A DNA stretch of 64,000 nt from Fischerella thermalis PCC 7521. GTDB taxonomy: Bacteria > Cyanobacteriota > Cyanobacteriia > Cyanobacteriales > Nostocaceae. Numbering within the stretch: position 1 is the first letter of the stretch; the number at the start of each line of letters is the position of its first letter. This document shows positions 8,604 to 17,391 of the stretch, one piece after another. Position numbers and translations under genes: made by a program. The stretch lies in the NCBI RefSeq assembly GCF_000317225.1, contig NZ_AJLL01000037.1:1-64000 (forward strand), given 5' to 3'. The notes beneath the pieces are model-generated. The model was not told the origin of the DNA and did not search any database. It was given only the letters and a program-made list of their open reading frames with translations.

Positions 8604-8641
8604 CCACAGATGAACACAGATGCACACAGACACACACAGAT
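8604..8641. repeat. Dispersed ACACAGATG repeat
   Basis: Degenerate copies of an ACACAGATG/CACACAGA unit run together here. The same unit recurs in this window at about 9385-9513, 13239-13296 and 47388-47420, always between genes. The frame read across it at 8574-8765 is not a gene. Confidence 0.7.
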
Positions 8642-8736
8642 AAACTTTCCGTTTGTGGCTAAGTGGTGGTTGCTTATTGATGGTTATTATAGTATTTATA
8701 TCACCGCTAGTTTTAGACTCTTTTTTACATTTATTT

Positions 8737-9303
8737 TTAACTTAAATTACCCTGATTTAGACTAATCAAAATAGTCCAAGCATCTATCAAAAGTAATATT
8801 ACTGTAAATAATAGTAAAATTAAATACATCCATGGCTGTGCTAAAGGATAGACATCACTGGTATCAATACCTGTCTTTTGTTGTACCAGTTTTACCATCC
8901 GAGCAAAACCTGCCACACGCATGGGCAATAAATAAGCTTTTCCGTCTTTGCTGAGAAAATAGTAAACTAGTCCTCCCTGTCCGGTTGTGCGGGGTTTTAA
9001 CTGTTCGGCTTCCGACCAAGGTAACGACCAACCTTTACGAAAAAAACGTGGAACCCAATTTGGATAAGTTACCTGAATTCCTTGGTCATCTAAAATTACA
9101 CGTTCTGTTAACACTGCATACAAGCCAACTAAACCAATGCTAATCCCTAACCAAAGTAACTTTGGTGGAATGGGTGCATTTGTGACTTCAGACAGAAAAG
9201 GTAAAGGTAGGGTTAGGGCTACATATAAACTTAAAAGGGTAATCCGAATTAGAGGAGATAGGCGAAAAATTGCAGGCGAGGTATTATCTGAGTTTGCTGT
9301 CAC
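8737..9303 (-). CDS. Predicted membrane protein with PH-like cytoplasmic region, unknown function
   Basis: 188 residues. Two hydrophobic segments lie at about 18-36 and 47-64. A soluble region (65-150) has a beta-rich pattern, ILDDQGIQVTYPNWVPRFFRKGWSLPWSEAEQLKP, reminiscent of bacterial PH-domain membrane proteins. A last hydrophobic segment is at about 158-180. No catalytic residues are recognised. It is on the same strand as the ABC ATPase gene 200 bases away, but a repeat lies between, so a functional link is only a guess. Confidence 0.7.
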   Translation of the reverse strand: MTANSDNTSPAIFRLSPLIRITLLSLYVALTLPLPFLSEVTNAPIPPKLLWLGISIGLVGLYAVLTERVILDDQGIQVTYPNWVPRFFRKGWSLPWSEAEQLKPRTTGQGGLVYYFLSKDGKAYLLPMRVAGFARMVKLVQQKTGIDTSDVYPLAQPWMYLILLLFTVILLLIDAWTILISLNQGNLS

Positions 9304-9384
9304 GGCTCATTACAATTGTTAACTTTAACTATATACTAGCTAGAATTCTATGGGTTAATAGCTCATAACAAGGGTGTGAAAAGC

Positions 9385-9513
9385 GAACACCGATGCACAC
9401 CGATAAAAAAGACAGCCAGTCCAGGCAAAAACCATCTGTGTACCTAAGGGAAGCCGCCCTTGGATGCGTCTACATCCGTGTTCATCTGTGTTCATCTGTG
9501 TTCGACTAATTAT
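9385..9513. repeat. Dispersed ACACAGATG repeat, inverted arrangement
   Basis: AACACCGATGCACACCGAT near 9388 faces CATCCGTGTTCATCTGTGTTCATCTGTG near 9472-9505, so the two arms can pair over about 80 bases. The intervening stretch has the CGTCTAC motif also seen in other repeats here. The minus-strand frame across it (9355-9576) is not considered a gene. Confidence 0.6.
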
Positions 9514-9745
9514 TATCCCTCCCGCTACGCCATAATCTTTTTCCACCTGACAAGATTTATTCAATGTTATCAACAACTAACAAACAGCGTTTTGAGTGTA
9601 ACTGTGCCATGAGGCTGTTAATTGAAGCTTCTGGGATTGGAGTTTTATTGAGAAGGACAAGAGATTCAAAAATTTATTTTTACTCATGAGATTCAGTTAT
9701 GGAGATGTGATCGTTCGTTAACAGAGCGATCGCACTTCAGGGAAA

Positions 9746-9925
9746 TTAACTATCACCTTCTGCTTCCCAATCTTTAATTTTTAACTCATCGACACGACTA
9801 AATTCAGCTACATTATGAATTACTAAGGTCAAGTCGTTTGCTAAAGCAATAGCGACAATTTGAATATCCTAAGCACCAATGGCAGTAGCTCGTTTGGCTT
9901 ATTGCCAAGATTTAGTTTGATTTTA
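9746..9925 (-). pseudogene. Remnant of a VapC-type PIN-domain toxin gene (C-terminal part)
   Basis: Minus-strand translation ending at 9746 reads IGA*DIQIVAIALAND followed by LTLVIHNVAEFSRVDELKIKDWEAEG. This is the PIN-domain C-terminus (conserved Asp in the DIQIAAIAL block, THN-like strand, FSRV). Two in-frame stops interrupt it, TAG at 9869-9871 and TAA at 9899-9901, and no N-terminal half with the first catalytic Asp is found upstream. No vapB antitoxin is visible. It is therefore a dead toxin fragment. Confidence 0.7.
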
Positions 9926-9998
9926 TCTAGTTGAAAAGTGTTTCAATAAAGCGATCGCAACTATTAGGTCATATCTCAATTACCAAGGGAAAATGATA

Positions 9999-10436
9999 TT
10001 AAGGTAAATACTTTTGCACCACACTCCAACCAGTTATTGATACCCAAGCAAAAGCAAAGAATATGGCAATATTAGCGCCGATGTGAATATGTCTAGCCCA
10101 AGGATGTCCAACACCAATTTGTGTAGCACTCCCAACTGATAATAAAACTAACATCACAGTCGTTAATCCAGCCCAGAGGTGCTGTGAGTGTCCTAAAGAA
10201 CCAAAGTGACCGTAAGTACCAACAATTCCAATCAGTAGTAATAATAATACCAAGCTGACCAGGCAGATACCAATTTTATAGTGGAGAGAGCGCAACCAGC
10301 TTGATTCTCTTTGCCACAACGTTCTGGCACGAAGCATACGTATACCGATGAGCGCTAATAGCACATAGGCTACTAGCGACAAACCCATTGACCACGCTGC
10401 TATTCTCCACAACCACAAAAATGAAGGTAGATCCAT
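9999..10436 (-). CDS. DUF4079 family membrane protein
   Basis: 145 residues with four hydrophobic segments (about 12-32, 55-73, 85-103 and 115-135) and His residues near the segment ends (LHYKIG, GHFG, HSQHLWAG, HPWARHIHIGANI). This resembles the cytochrome b561-like four-helix layout. DUF4079 proteins are conserved in cyanobacteria and plastid-bearing organisms. Haem binding is suggested by the His pattern but not shown. It probably sits in the thylakoid or plasma membrane. Confidence 0.8.
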   Translation of the reverse strand: MDLPSFLWLWRIAAWSMGLSLVAYVLLALIGIRMLRARTLWQRESSWLRSLHYKIGICLVSLVLLLLLIGIVGTYGHFGSLGHSQHLWAGLTTVMLVLLSVGSATQIGVGHPWARHIHIGANIAIFFAFAWVSITGWSVVQKYLP

Positions 10437-10451
10437 AATTAATGATTGTAG

Positions 10452-10502
10452 ATGAGGAGGTGGGGCAGTGGGGAGTGTGAGGAGTGGGGGATATGAGAGG
10501 TG
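10452..10502. repeat. G-rich dispersed repeat (GGGGAGTGTGAGGAGT type)
   Basis: The tract GGTGGGGCAGTGGGGAGTGT with its continuation is the reverse complement of a tract at about 35170-35220 (both contain CCCCACTGCCCCACCTC). Related pieces occur at 38816-38910, 55219-55235 and 55573-55640. Confidence 0.65.
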
Positions 10503-10611
10503 GAGAAATACTACTAACCACTAACCCCTAACAAATGACAAATGACAAATGACTATAAATGAAAAAGGGCTGCTAAATGATGCAACCCTGCCAGAAATTA
10601 AATGAATTTTC

Positions 10612-11004
10612 TTAATCAACGGATACGAAACCAGCTACTGTTAAGGGTTTTGTTGTATCTTCGGTTCTTGTATTAATTGGCTGTGCCATCGTTTTTTTAT
10701 TGATAGAGTCACTTGCTTGTTCTGAGCCTTCCAACTCATAACTGCTAGGTTCGTTGAGTGCAAGGCGATCGCACGGAATTCTATCCGACAAAATTGCACT
10801 TGCCATCATACCCGTATGAATTTCAAGTTGAGCTTCAACGGGTGCTTCAAACACTAGCCTTTGTCCAGGGAAAACAACCCTTTCAAAGTACCAGTTAGGA
10901 ATGTTAGAGATGCGAGCCACCTGGATTTTGCTCGTGGCATTTACGTAACAGCAGAGAATCTTTCCCGATTGCTCCGGTGGTAGAGGATCTAATATTTGAG
11001 CCAT
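10612..11004 (-). CDS. DUF1830 domain-containing protein
   Basis: 130 residues. The first 80 match the cyanobacterial DUF1830 pattern: ILCCYVNATSKIQVARI, NIPNWYFERVVFPGQRLVFE and LEIHTGMMASAILSDRIPC. A variable Ser/Thr/Lys-rich tail follows. It is soluble with no signal peptide; the biochemical role is unknown. It is divergent from the high-light radical SAM gene across a 537-base spacer. Confidence 0.85.
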   Translation of the reverse strand: MAQILDPLPPEQSGKILCCYVNATSKIQVARISNIPNWYFERVVFPGQRLVFEAPVEAQLEIHTGMMASAILSDRIPCDRLALNEPSSYELEGSEQASDSINKKTMAQPINTRTEDTTKPLTVAGFVSVD

Positions 11005-11541
11005 AACTGCTGAGGAGCTTTACGCCACATTTTTATCTTACATATGCAACGCTAACACTGAGTGATCCCCAGTTGCTGTAACCCCGACTACCAACTGAAG
11101 TTTTCTAAATTATTTCTACCTAAAGAAATACAGACTGTAGTTATGAAATTTTCGTAAAAATCTATGCTTTTATCGCAATTATACATTATGCGTGAACAAT
11201 TCATCAATAATTTAGAGGTAAATCAATCAGGTGTAACTCTTATGGACATTGGGATCAGGACAAAGCAAATAACTTACACTTTTTTCTCCTGTTGATTGTG
11301 TGATCCCATTCATTAAAAACAGTCTAGTTACTTTACATTAACCTTAAGACTTATTTTGTATTTTTCCTGCTCAGACGTATCAAGTGCAGCTTATCGCTTA
11401 CAGAATGAACTCAATGTTATTGTAAAGCTATAGATATATTACTTTCATAAAACTTAACTTATGCTATGCATTTGTGATACCGGACAATATTAGCTATTTT
11501 GCTCATCATTTTAAAAATGTCTTTACCAATAATCGTCATTA
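11005..11541. other. 537-base divergent spacer, no gene seen
   Basis: AT-rich with no open frame of note. TGGGATCA near 11249 and TGATCCCA near 11301 form a spaced inverted repeat that could be a regulatory dyad for the downstream radical SAM gene. No riboswitch consensus was recognised. Confidence 0.3.
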
Positions 11542-13212
11542 ATGTCAAGTACGATTGTAATAGAAGACAAAAATCAAAACAAACCGATTACAGAACCAAA
11601 ATTTGCTCTTTTACCCCAGACAATCGGCAAGATGGAAGCTAAAACATTCAACAGGATTCTCTATGTTCGCCTTCCTTGTAACCCCATCTTTCCTATTGGG
11701 GTTGTATATCTTAGCGATCATGTCCACAAACAGTTTCCTAACATTGAACAGCGGATCTTTGATTTAGGAACAGTGCCACCTCTAGATTATGCTAAAGCCC
11801 TAGATCGCTGTATCGATGAATTTCAGCCGACACTGCTAGTATTCTCGTGGCGGGATATTCAAATTTATGCACCAGTAGGTGGACGTGGCGGTAATCCACT
11901 ACAGTATACCTTTGAGTTTTTCTACTCTCGCAATCCATTTCTCAAGCTACAGGGAGCAATGGGTTTGCTGCGGATTGCATCAGGATACTACGGCGAACTG
12001 TGGCGGAATCTAGGCTTACTAAAGCGGGGTATCAAACGCGCTCAACGTTATAACCCTAATGCTCGTGTAATTGTCGGTGGTGGTGCAGTCAGCGTCTTTT
12101 ACGAACAACTAGGCAAAAGCTTACCAAAAGGAACCATTGTTTCTGTGGGTGAAGGCGAAACTTTGCTGACAAAACTACTGAGCGGACAAGAATTTCGGGA
12201 TGAACGGTGTTATGTTGTTGGCGAAGAAAAACCACGCGATCGCCTCATTCATGAACAACCCACACCATTAGAGAAAACCGCTTGTAACTACGACTATATC
12301 GAAACAATCTGGCCAGAGTTTAAATATTACCTGCAAGACGGAGACTTTTACATTGGTGTCCAAACCAAACGCGGCTGTCCTCACAACTGCTGCTATTGTG
12401 TTTACACCGTTGTTGAAGGTAAGCAAGTACGCATTAATCCCGCCGATGAAGTCGTTGCCGAAATGCGACAATTATATGATCGCGGTGTTCGCAATTTCTG
12501 GTTTACCGATGCCCAATTTATCCCCGCCCGCAAATTTATAGATGATGCTGTTGAACTCTTACAAAAAATCGTCGATTCAGGAATGACAGACATTCACTGG
12601 GCAGCATATATTCGGGCTGATAACCTCACACCCGAGTTATGTGAATTGATGGTGAAAACCGGAATGAACTACTTTGAAATCGGTATCACCAGCGGTTCGC
12701 AAGAATTGGTGCGGAAAATGCGGATGGGCTACAATCTCCGTACTGTTTTACAAAACTGTCGGGATTTAAAAGCCGCTGGGTTTAACGACTTAGTTTCGGT
12801 GAATTATTCCTTTAATGTGATTGACGAACGTCCAGAAACAATTCGTCAAACTATTGCCTACCACCGCGAACTAGAACGGATTTTTGGTGCAGATAAAGTC
12901 GAACCTGCCATCTTCTTTATCGGATTGCAACCCCACACCCACCTAGAAGAATATGCCTTCAAAGAAAATATTCTCAAACCAGGGTACGATCCGATGAACA
13001 TCACACCTTGGACTGTCCAAAAGATGCTGTGGAACCCCGAACCCCTTGGTTCCTTCTTTGGCGAAGTCTGCTTACAAGCTTGGCAACAAAACCCCAACGA
13101 CTTTGGACGCGAAGTTATGAAAATATTAGAGGAAAGACTAGGGTGTGCTGAACTAGAAGAAGCACTTTCTGCACCCATCGAAACAAAACCAAAACAATTG
13201 GTGGGTGTTTGA
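11542..13212 (+). CDS. Photosystem II high light acclimation radical SAM protein (B12-binding type)
   Basis: 556 residues. The N-terminal part (about 35-230) is a Rossmann-like, B12-binding-type region (FPIGVVYLSDHVHKQFPNIE, VIVGGGAVSVFYEQLG). The radical SAM core starts with CPHNCCYC (CX3CX2C, residues about 280-287) that binds a [4Fe-4S] cluster. The opening ILYVRLPCNPIFPIGVVYL and GGRGGNPLQ match the family named for PSII high-light acclimation. The reaction is unknown. ATG 11542 gives a 30-residue leader absent from the core family; ATG at codon 31 (MEAKTFNRILY) is a good alternative. Confidence 0.88.
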   Translation: MSSTIVIEDKNQNKPITEPKFALLPQTIGKMEAKTFNRILYVRLPCNPIFPIGVVYLSDHVHKQFPNIEQRIFDLGTVPPLDYAKALDRCIDEFQPTLLVFSWRDIQIYAPVGGRGGNPLQYTFEFFYSRNPFLKLQGAMGLLRIASGYYGELWRNLGLLKRGIKRAQRYNPNARVIVGGGAVSVFYEQLGKSLPKGTIVSVGEGETLLTKLLSGQEFRDERCYVVGEEKPRDRLIHEQPTPLEKTACNYDYIETIWPEFKYYLQDGDFYIGVQTKRGCPHNCCYCVYTVVEGKQVRINPADEVVAEMRQLYDRGVRNFWFTDAQFIPARKFIDDAVELLQKIVDSGMTDIHWAAYIRADNLTPELCELMVKTGMNYFEIGITSGSQELVRKMRMGYNLRTVLQNCRDLKAAGFNDLVSVNYSFNVIDERPETIRQTIAYHRELERIFGADKVEPAIFFIGLQPHTHLEEYAFKENILKPGYDPMNITPWTVQKMLWNPEPLGSFFGEVCLQAWQQNPNDFGREVMKILEERLGCAELEEALSAPIETKPKQLVGV

Positions 13213-13238
13213 TAGCAATAAGTCTATTTTCAAAAAAA

Positions 13239-13296
13239 CTAACACAGATGAACCTGATTTTATCGGTGTTCATCTGGGTGCATCTGTGTTCGTAAT
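13239..13296. repeat. Dispersed ACACAGATG repeat
   Basis: AACACAGATGAACC at 13239 faces GGTGTTCATCTGGGTGCATC and TGTGTTCG at 13266-13293, again as an imperfect inverted repeat, just after the radical SAM gene. Confidence 0.65.
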
Positions 13297-13379
13297 TAAC
13301 CTAACTCGATCCCATGTTTGAATCTAAATTCTTCGCTTCATGATCTGAATCCGTGTTTTTAAGCGATTCAAAGTTTACT

Positions 13380-13716
13380 GAGTGCGGAGCTTGGGTACAG
13401 CATAGCAATTATGTCTTCTGCGTCGTCCAGAGTCAGACTGATTGTATTCTGGCAAGTGGTAGTGCCGATCAGATCGTGAGACTATGGGATATCAACAGGA
13501 CTTACGTAAAAATTGCCAAAAAGCTTAATTTTTTAACCGCCAAGATGCCAAGAACGCCAAGGATTTATAGAGCTTGCGTAAGTCCTAATCAAAACAGGTG
13601 AGTGTCTAAAAACTTTAAAAACTCCTAGATTATATGAAGGCATGAATATTACAGGAGCTTATGGTTTAACTACAGCACAAAAATCTACCCTAATAGCTTT
13701 GGGTGCTTTGGCTTAA
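13380..13716 (+). pseudogene. C-terminal remnant of a WD40-repeat protein, split by an insertion
   Basis: Before the insertion the plus strand reads one WD repeat: HSNYVFCVV, then ILASGSADQIVRLWDI. After it, in another frame, comes [17 protein letters not shown] and [14 protein letters not shown], ending in IALGALA and a stop at 13714-13716. That tail is characteristic of the C-termini of cyanobacterial WD40 (often NB-ARC-WD40) proteins. Removing the element plus one target duplicate restores [14 protein letters not shown] in a single frame. The large N-terminal part of the gene is absent, so it was already a fragment. Confidence 0.75.
13496..13587. mobile_element. MITE-like non-autonomous element with TIRs and 5-bp target duplication
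   Basis: A 92-base element with ends AGGACTTACGTAA and TTGCGTAAGTCCT (one mismatch in 13 as an inverted repeat). It is flanked by direct repeats ATCAA at 13491-13495 and 13588-13592. Its core holds no gene. It splits the WD40 remnant, and the uninterrupted coding sequence can be rebuilt across the site, which is direct evidence of insertion. The parent transposase is not in this window. Confidence 0.7.
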
Positions 13717-13847
13717 GTTGTTTACAGAATATTAGGACTCTAATTAGATAGCATAATTCAGTATCAAACAGTAAACTAAGGTGTCATAAGCCCTTATTTT
13801 CTCTCATTGCCCAGAGGCATCACTCGCGGTTCGTTTAATCAAACCTC

Positions 13848-15245
13848 ATGTTAGAAGGCTCCATACTCCAACAGCTGGAAATAGCTCATCGCCATAGCAA
13901 AAGACCGATTAGATTCGGGGTGTACTATAAAAATACCCTAGTCGCCCTCTGTCATGCTCTAGAAGACCATATATTGAATGATGTCACCTCACCCTTGGTA
14001 ATTACCGCCTTTGAACGAGGAAAATGGTATCTCCAAGAGGCAGAACGATACGCAGACATCGCCAAAAAATCGCGTCAAATAGCCATCATGGCAGCCCCAG
14101 ATACTGGCTGGGCAGAACATTCCACAAGTCAGTTACCTAATGTCAACTTAGTTGCTTTAGATCCGGCTGATCCGGTAGCCCTAGAATGGCACTTGATTAT
14201 TTTATCACCTAAATACACAGCAATGGTAATTTGTCAAGAACTATCTGCTGCTGATTATGGTAGTTCTGGATTGCCTGGGTCAGATTTAGAAAGAAAATTT
14301 TACGGCTTGTGGACATTTGAACCAGAGTTAGTCAAAGAAACAGCCACATTAGCGATCGCTCACATCCAACGCTACAATCCAGAATTAGCAGCAAAACTCA
14401 CTGCTGAGCAACAAGCTATTCAACCTAGCTTAGCTACACCAGAAGAATTAAGTGCAGTAGTTTCCCGCGTAGTTGATTACCTCCAAACCGAACAAGTAAA
14501 CATATCCGTTCCCACCACCATCCGCCACCAAGCCCTAGATAATAACCTAGTTTCTAATGAAATCCAGGCATTTTTGCGGATGGCACAAATTATAGATGCT
14601 GCTGATATAACCAATCCCATGGCAGCAGCAGAAGTTGTAGCGTTGGCAGAAACAATGGGGCAACTTTTAGATTTACCCGCATGGCAAATCAAAAGATTGC
14701 GCTTAGCCGGATTACTACACCGTATTGAGCCACTACAAAGAGTAGAAAGTGTACTCACTTCTGGTATCACTACCTCTTACCAAGAAGATGCACCCAGTTG
14801 TCCCTTAACTTGTCCTCTTGTACCAGGCGTGCAGGTACTGCGAACCATGCCCAGGCTACGAGCAGCAGCACAAATTATAACTCACCAAAGTGAGTGGTGG
14901 GATGGAACTGGTGAACCTGCGGGACTAGCTGGCGATGAAATTCCTCTAGAATCGAGAATTTTGGCGCTCATAGTTGAATTTCAATGGCGAGTGCATCAAA
15001 AACAATCATCTCAGTTAAGCCGTGAAGAAATCATCAATCAAGCTTTAGAAGAATGCAGACAACAATCGCGACGGTTCGATCCAAAACTGATAGATACCTT
15101 GACACTATTAGTTATGGGCTTACAACAAGGACTAGAGTTACCCATAATTACACCCAAAGTCAGTGCTGGTATGTGGTTATTAGATTCTCGACTAGATAGT
15201 GAAACCAAAAGCAGTGTTGAAAGAAATCAAAATTCACGTATATAA
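13848..15245 (+). CDS. DICT sensory domain plus degenerate HD-GYP-like domain protein
   Basis: 465 residues. Residues 1 to about 175 match the DICT domain (LEIAHRHSKRPIRFGVYYKNTLVALCHALED, LVITAFERGKWYLQEAERYADIA), found with cyclic-dinucleotide enzymes and two-component proteins. Residues about 235-430 resemble an HD-GYP output domain: RLRLAGLLHRIEPL sits where the HD pair is expected, and HQSEWWDGTGEPAGLAGDEIPLESRILAL stands for HHExxDGxGYPxGLxGxxIP. HD is replaced by HR and GYP by GEP, so phosphodiesterase activity is doubtful and a binding or regulatory role is more likely. Confidence 0.82.
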   Translation: MLEGSILQQLEIAHRHSKRPIRFGVYYKNTLVALCHALEDHILNDVTSPLVITAFERGKWYLQEAERYADIAKKSRQIAIMAAPDTGWAEHSTSQLPNVNLVALDPADPVALEWHLIILSPKYTAMVICQELSAADYGSSGLPGSDLERKFYGLWTFEPELVKETATLAIAHIQRYNPELAAKLTAEQQAIQPSLATPEELSAVVSRVVDYLQTEQVNISVPTTIRHQALDNNLVSNEIQAFLRMAQIIDAADITNPMAAAEVVALAETMGQLLDLPAWQIKRLRLAGLLHRIEPLQRVESVLTSGITTSYQEDAPSCPLTCPLVPGVQVLRTMPRLRAAAQIITHQSEWWDGTGEPAGLAGDEIPLESRILALIVEFQWRVHQKQSSQLSREEIINQALEECRQQSRRFDPKLIDTLTLLVMGLQQGLELPIITPKVSAGMWLLDSRLDSETKSSVERNQNSRI

Positions 15246-15391
15246 TGAACGCTTTTTTTTACTCAGTGTTTTTCTAGATTAGTTAAATTTTTATTAATTC
15301 GTAGTAAATTATACGTAGAGAAACTCTGCCTTTTACTACGACTTTTCACAAAGCTACACTTAATTGTTAAATAAATTTTTTAACTAACCAC

Positions 15392-16030
15392 ATGAACATC
15401 GAAGCTATTAAATCAGGAAAAACCAAGCACTTAGCAGGAGCCAATTTAGAAGACGAAGATTTATCAAACTTGGATTTAAACCGCATCAATTTTGCTGGTG
15501 CTACTCTTGTAGGTACAAATTTTACTGCTTCTAAACTTGAAGGCGCCCATTTGGAAGGTGCAAATTTAATGGGAGCAAACCTACAAGCAACTGATTTGCG
15601 CGCTAATTTAATGGGTGCGAATTTAATGCAAGCAGATTTGACAGGCGCTGACTTACGGGGTAGCAATTTACGTGGTGCAAATTTAATGGGGGCGAGACTG
15701 AGTGAAGTATCTTTTGCTGGTGCTTTTCTCAGTGGTGCAAATTTAATGAATGTCAACTTACAAGGGGTTGACTTGCGGGGTGCTGACTTGCGAGGTGCCA
15801 ACCTTACAGGAGCTAATCTCAAAGGTGCAGACTTAAGCCGTACAGATTTACAAGGGGCGTTATTGAGTGAAGCAAATTTAGAAGAAGCAGACTTGAGAGA
15901 GGCAAATCTAGCAGGGGCAAATTTGACGGGTGCAAATTTACTGTGTGCAGAGTTAGAAGGGGCAAATTTAAGTGGAGCGAATTTAGATCGAGCTTGCTTA
16001 GTGGGGACAATCGCTGAGGTTACTTCTTAA
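15392..16030 (+). CDS. Pentapeptide repeat protein
   Basis: 212 residues. From about residue 18 it is almost wholly A(D/N)LXX pentapeptides (ANLMGANLQATDLRANLMGA and onward), predicted to form a right-handed quadrilateral beta helix. One repeat around residue 70 is short by two residues (DLRANLMGA), which breaks the register. No other domain or signal peptide is seen, so a soluble cytosolic scaffold is likely; function unknown. It follows the DICT protein by 146 bases on the same strand. Confidence 0.93.
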   Translation: MNIEAIKSGKTKHLAGANLEDEDLSNLDLNRINFAGATLVGTNFTASKLEGAHLEGANLMGANLQATDLRANLMGANLMQADLTGADLRGSNLRGANLMGARLSEVSFAGAFLSGANLMNVNLQGVDLRGADLRGANLTGANLKGADLSRTDLQGALLSEANLEEADLREANLAGANLTGANLLCAELEGANLSGANLDRACLVGTIAEVTS

Positions 16031-16148
16031 ACAAAAGTAACTAAAATATTATTTTTTCATTAATCAAACGGTTGAGCATTGATGTTGATTAATACAATCA
16101 CATTAGCTTTAGCCCTACTGGTTCAGCCTTATGCTGGTCAATGGAACA

Positions 16149-16343
16149 ATCCTGCGTAATCACTACCAGATAGTCCAACAATTGGGGAGTGGTGGATTTG
16201 CTGACACATATTTAGCAAAAGATAAGGCTTAGCAGGGATAAAGTCAACCACAATTTAACAGTGCTGGAACCTTTTCTGAAGGGTTGGCATGGATTGATAG
16301 TGAAAAAGATGGCTATATTCGCAATCCCTTAACAGTTCAGTAA
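16149..16343 (+). pseudogene. Collapsed remnant of a Ser/Thr kinase with WG repeats
   Basis: In one frame the plus strand reads ILRNHYQIVQQLGSGGFADT and YLAKDKA, the glycine-rich ATP loop of Hanks-type kinases, then stops at 16230 and 16239. It continues in the same frame with QPQFNSAGTFSEGLAWIDSE and KDGYIRNPLTVQ, a WG-repeat unit. About 400 expected residues (kinase lobes) are missing between them, so this is a large internal deletion of a kinase-WG-repeat gene. Confidence 0.65.
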
Positions 16344-16424
16344 TTACGTCAGAAAATTTTAGATTCACCCCACTGGCAAATTTGGCGGCTTGTATCATCA
16401 AGAAATCATCGGATCTATTCGCAA

Positions 16425-17273
16425 TTATGTATTCTTAGATCCACTTATAGCCACTCTGGATGCTTGTCCCCTCATCCAAAACGCCAAAACGCCCATCAAC
16501 ACTAACCCCATCACCCCCATCAAAGGGTTCTTATCTACCCCAGTCACCCAATCAGGAACCCGATTGGTGTATTCAATCAATCCCCCAACATTAATGATGT
16601 AATAACCCCAAACTAAACCACCATGCAAACCAATAGGTAAACCCAAACGTCCCCTACGCCAGCGCTTTCCCCATACCTGGGTCAACCCCAGCAGCACCAA
16701 AGCAGGGAGTTGTGGCAATGTGTGAATAATTGCTTGGACTGGCTTAATAAAATGCGAGATTCCAAAAATCATTGCATTTGCCCAAAGTGCTACACGAGGA
16801 GAATAATCTCGCTGCAACTCATCCAGCAACCAGCCTCGAAATAACAATTCTTCAGCAAACCCAACACTTAAACCTGTGAGGGAACCTTCTAATACTACTT
16901 TTAGTAAAAAAACTTTGGGTTGTTGCCATACCAATAAACCTAGCAAACCTTCTAAACCAAATAAAATCAAAATGCTAATAAATCCAATAGCCAAACCCTT
17001 TAGTAAATCTACGCCGTTTAATCGCGTAAATTGTAAACCGTAGTGCTGAAAAATGTGAGGTTGTTTGTAAACTTGCTTACTCCATATTCTTAGTAGAACA
17101 ATAAATTCTATATACAGTAGTGCCATAGTAATAATATTTACCAAATTATTGTCATGAATTAGTAAATATATTGGTATGGCAAAAGGCGACCACAGTACTA
17201 ATAAAGCCAAAATAAAACAACCCAGCCTGATGAATACAGAACGCTGGGCTATAGAAGCAAGGTTTATTTTCAT
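16425..17273 (-). CDS. CPBP family intramembrane metalloprotease (Abi/CAAX type)
   Basis: 282 residues with about eight hydrophobic segments. The CPBP motifs are present: EELLFRGWLLDEL (motif 1, Glu-Glu and Arg) at about 142-154, FGISHF (motif 2, His) at about 170 and a final GLHGGLVWGYY (His) near 219. The family includes CAAX-type prenyl endopeptidases and bacteriocin-immunity proteins; the substrate here is unknown. It is an integral membrane protein with start ATG 17273. Confidence 0.9.
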   Translation of the reverse strand: MKINLASIAQRSVFIRLGCFILALLVLWSPFAIPIYLLIHDNNLVNIITMALLYIEFIVLLRIWSKQVYKQPHIFQHYGLQFTRLNGVDLLKGLAIGFISILILFGLEGLLGLLVWQQPKVFLLKVVLEGSLTGLSVGFAEELLFRGWLLDELQRDYSPRVALWANAMIFGISHFIKPVQAIIHTLPQLPALVLLGLTQVWGKRWRRGRLGLPIGLHGGLVWGYYIINVGGLIEYTNRVPDWVTGVDKNPLMGVMGLVLMGVLAFWMRGQASRVAISGSKNT

Positions 17274-17391
17274 ACCAAGTTGGATATAGTTTTAGGAATT
17301 TAAGTTAGTTTATCTCACTGAGAAACCAACTTGGTTTTAAAATTTCTTAGTGATCAAACTGACCACTGATAACTGTTCACTGTTAACTGAT

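Noticed and set aside
15367-15822. 151-codon minus-strand frame with APxKxAPRK repeats
   Set aside because: It is the mirror of the pentapeptide-repeat gene; its periodicity comes from the real repeat on the plus strand.
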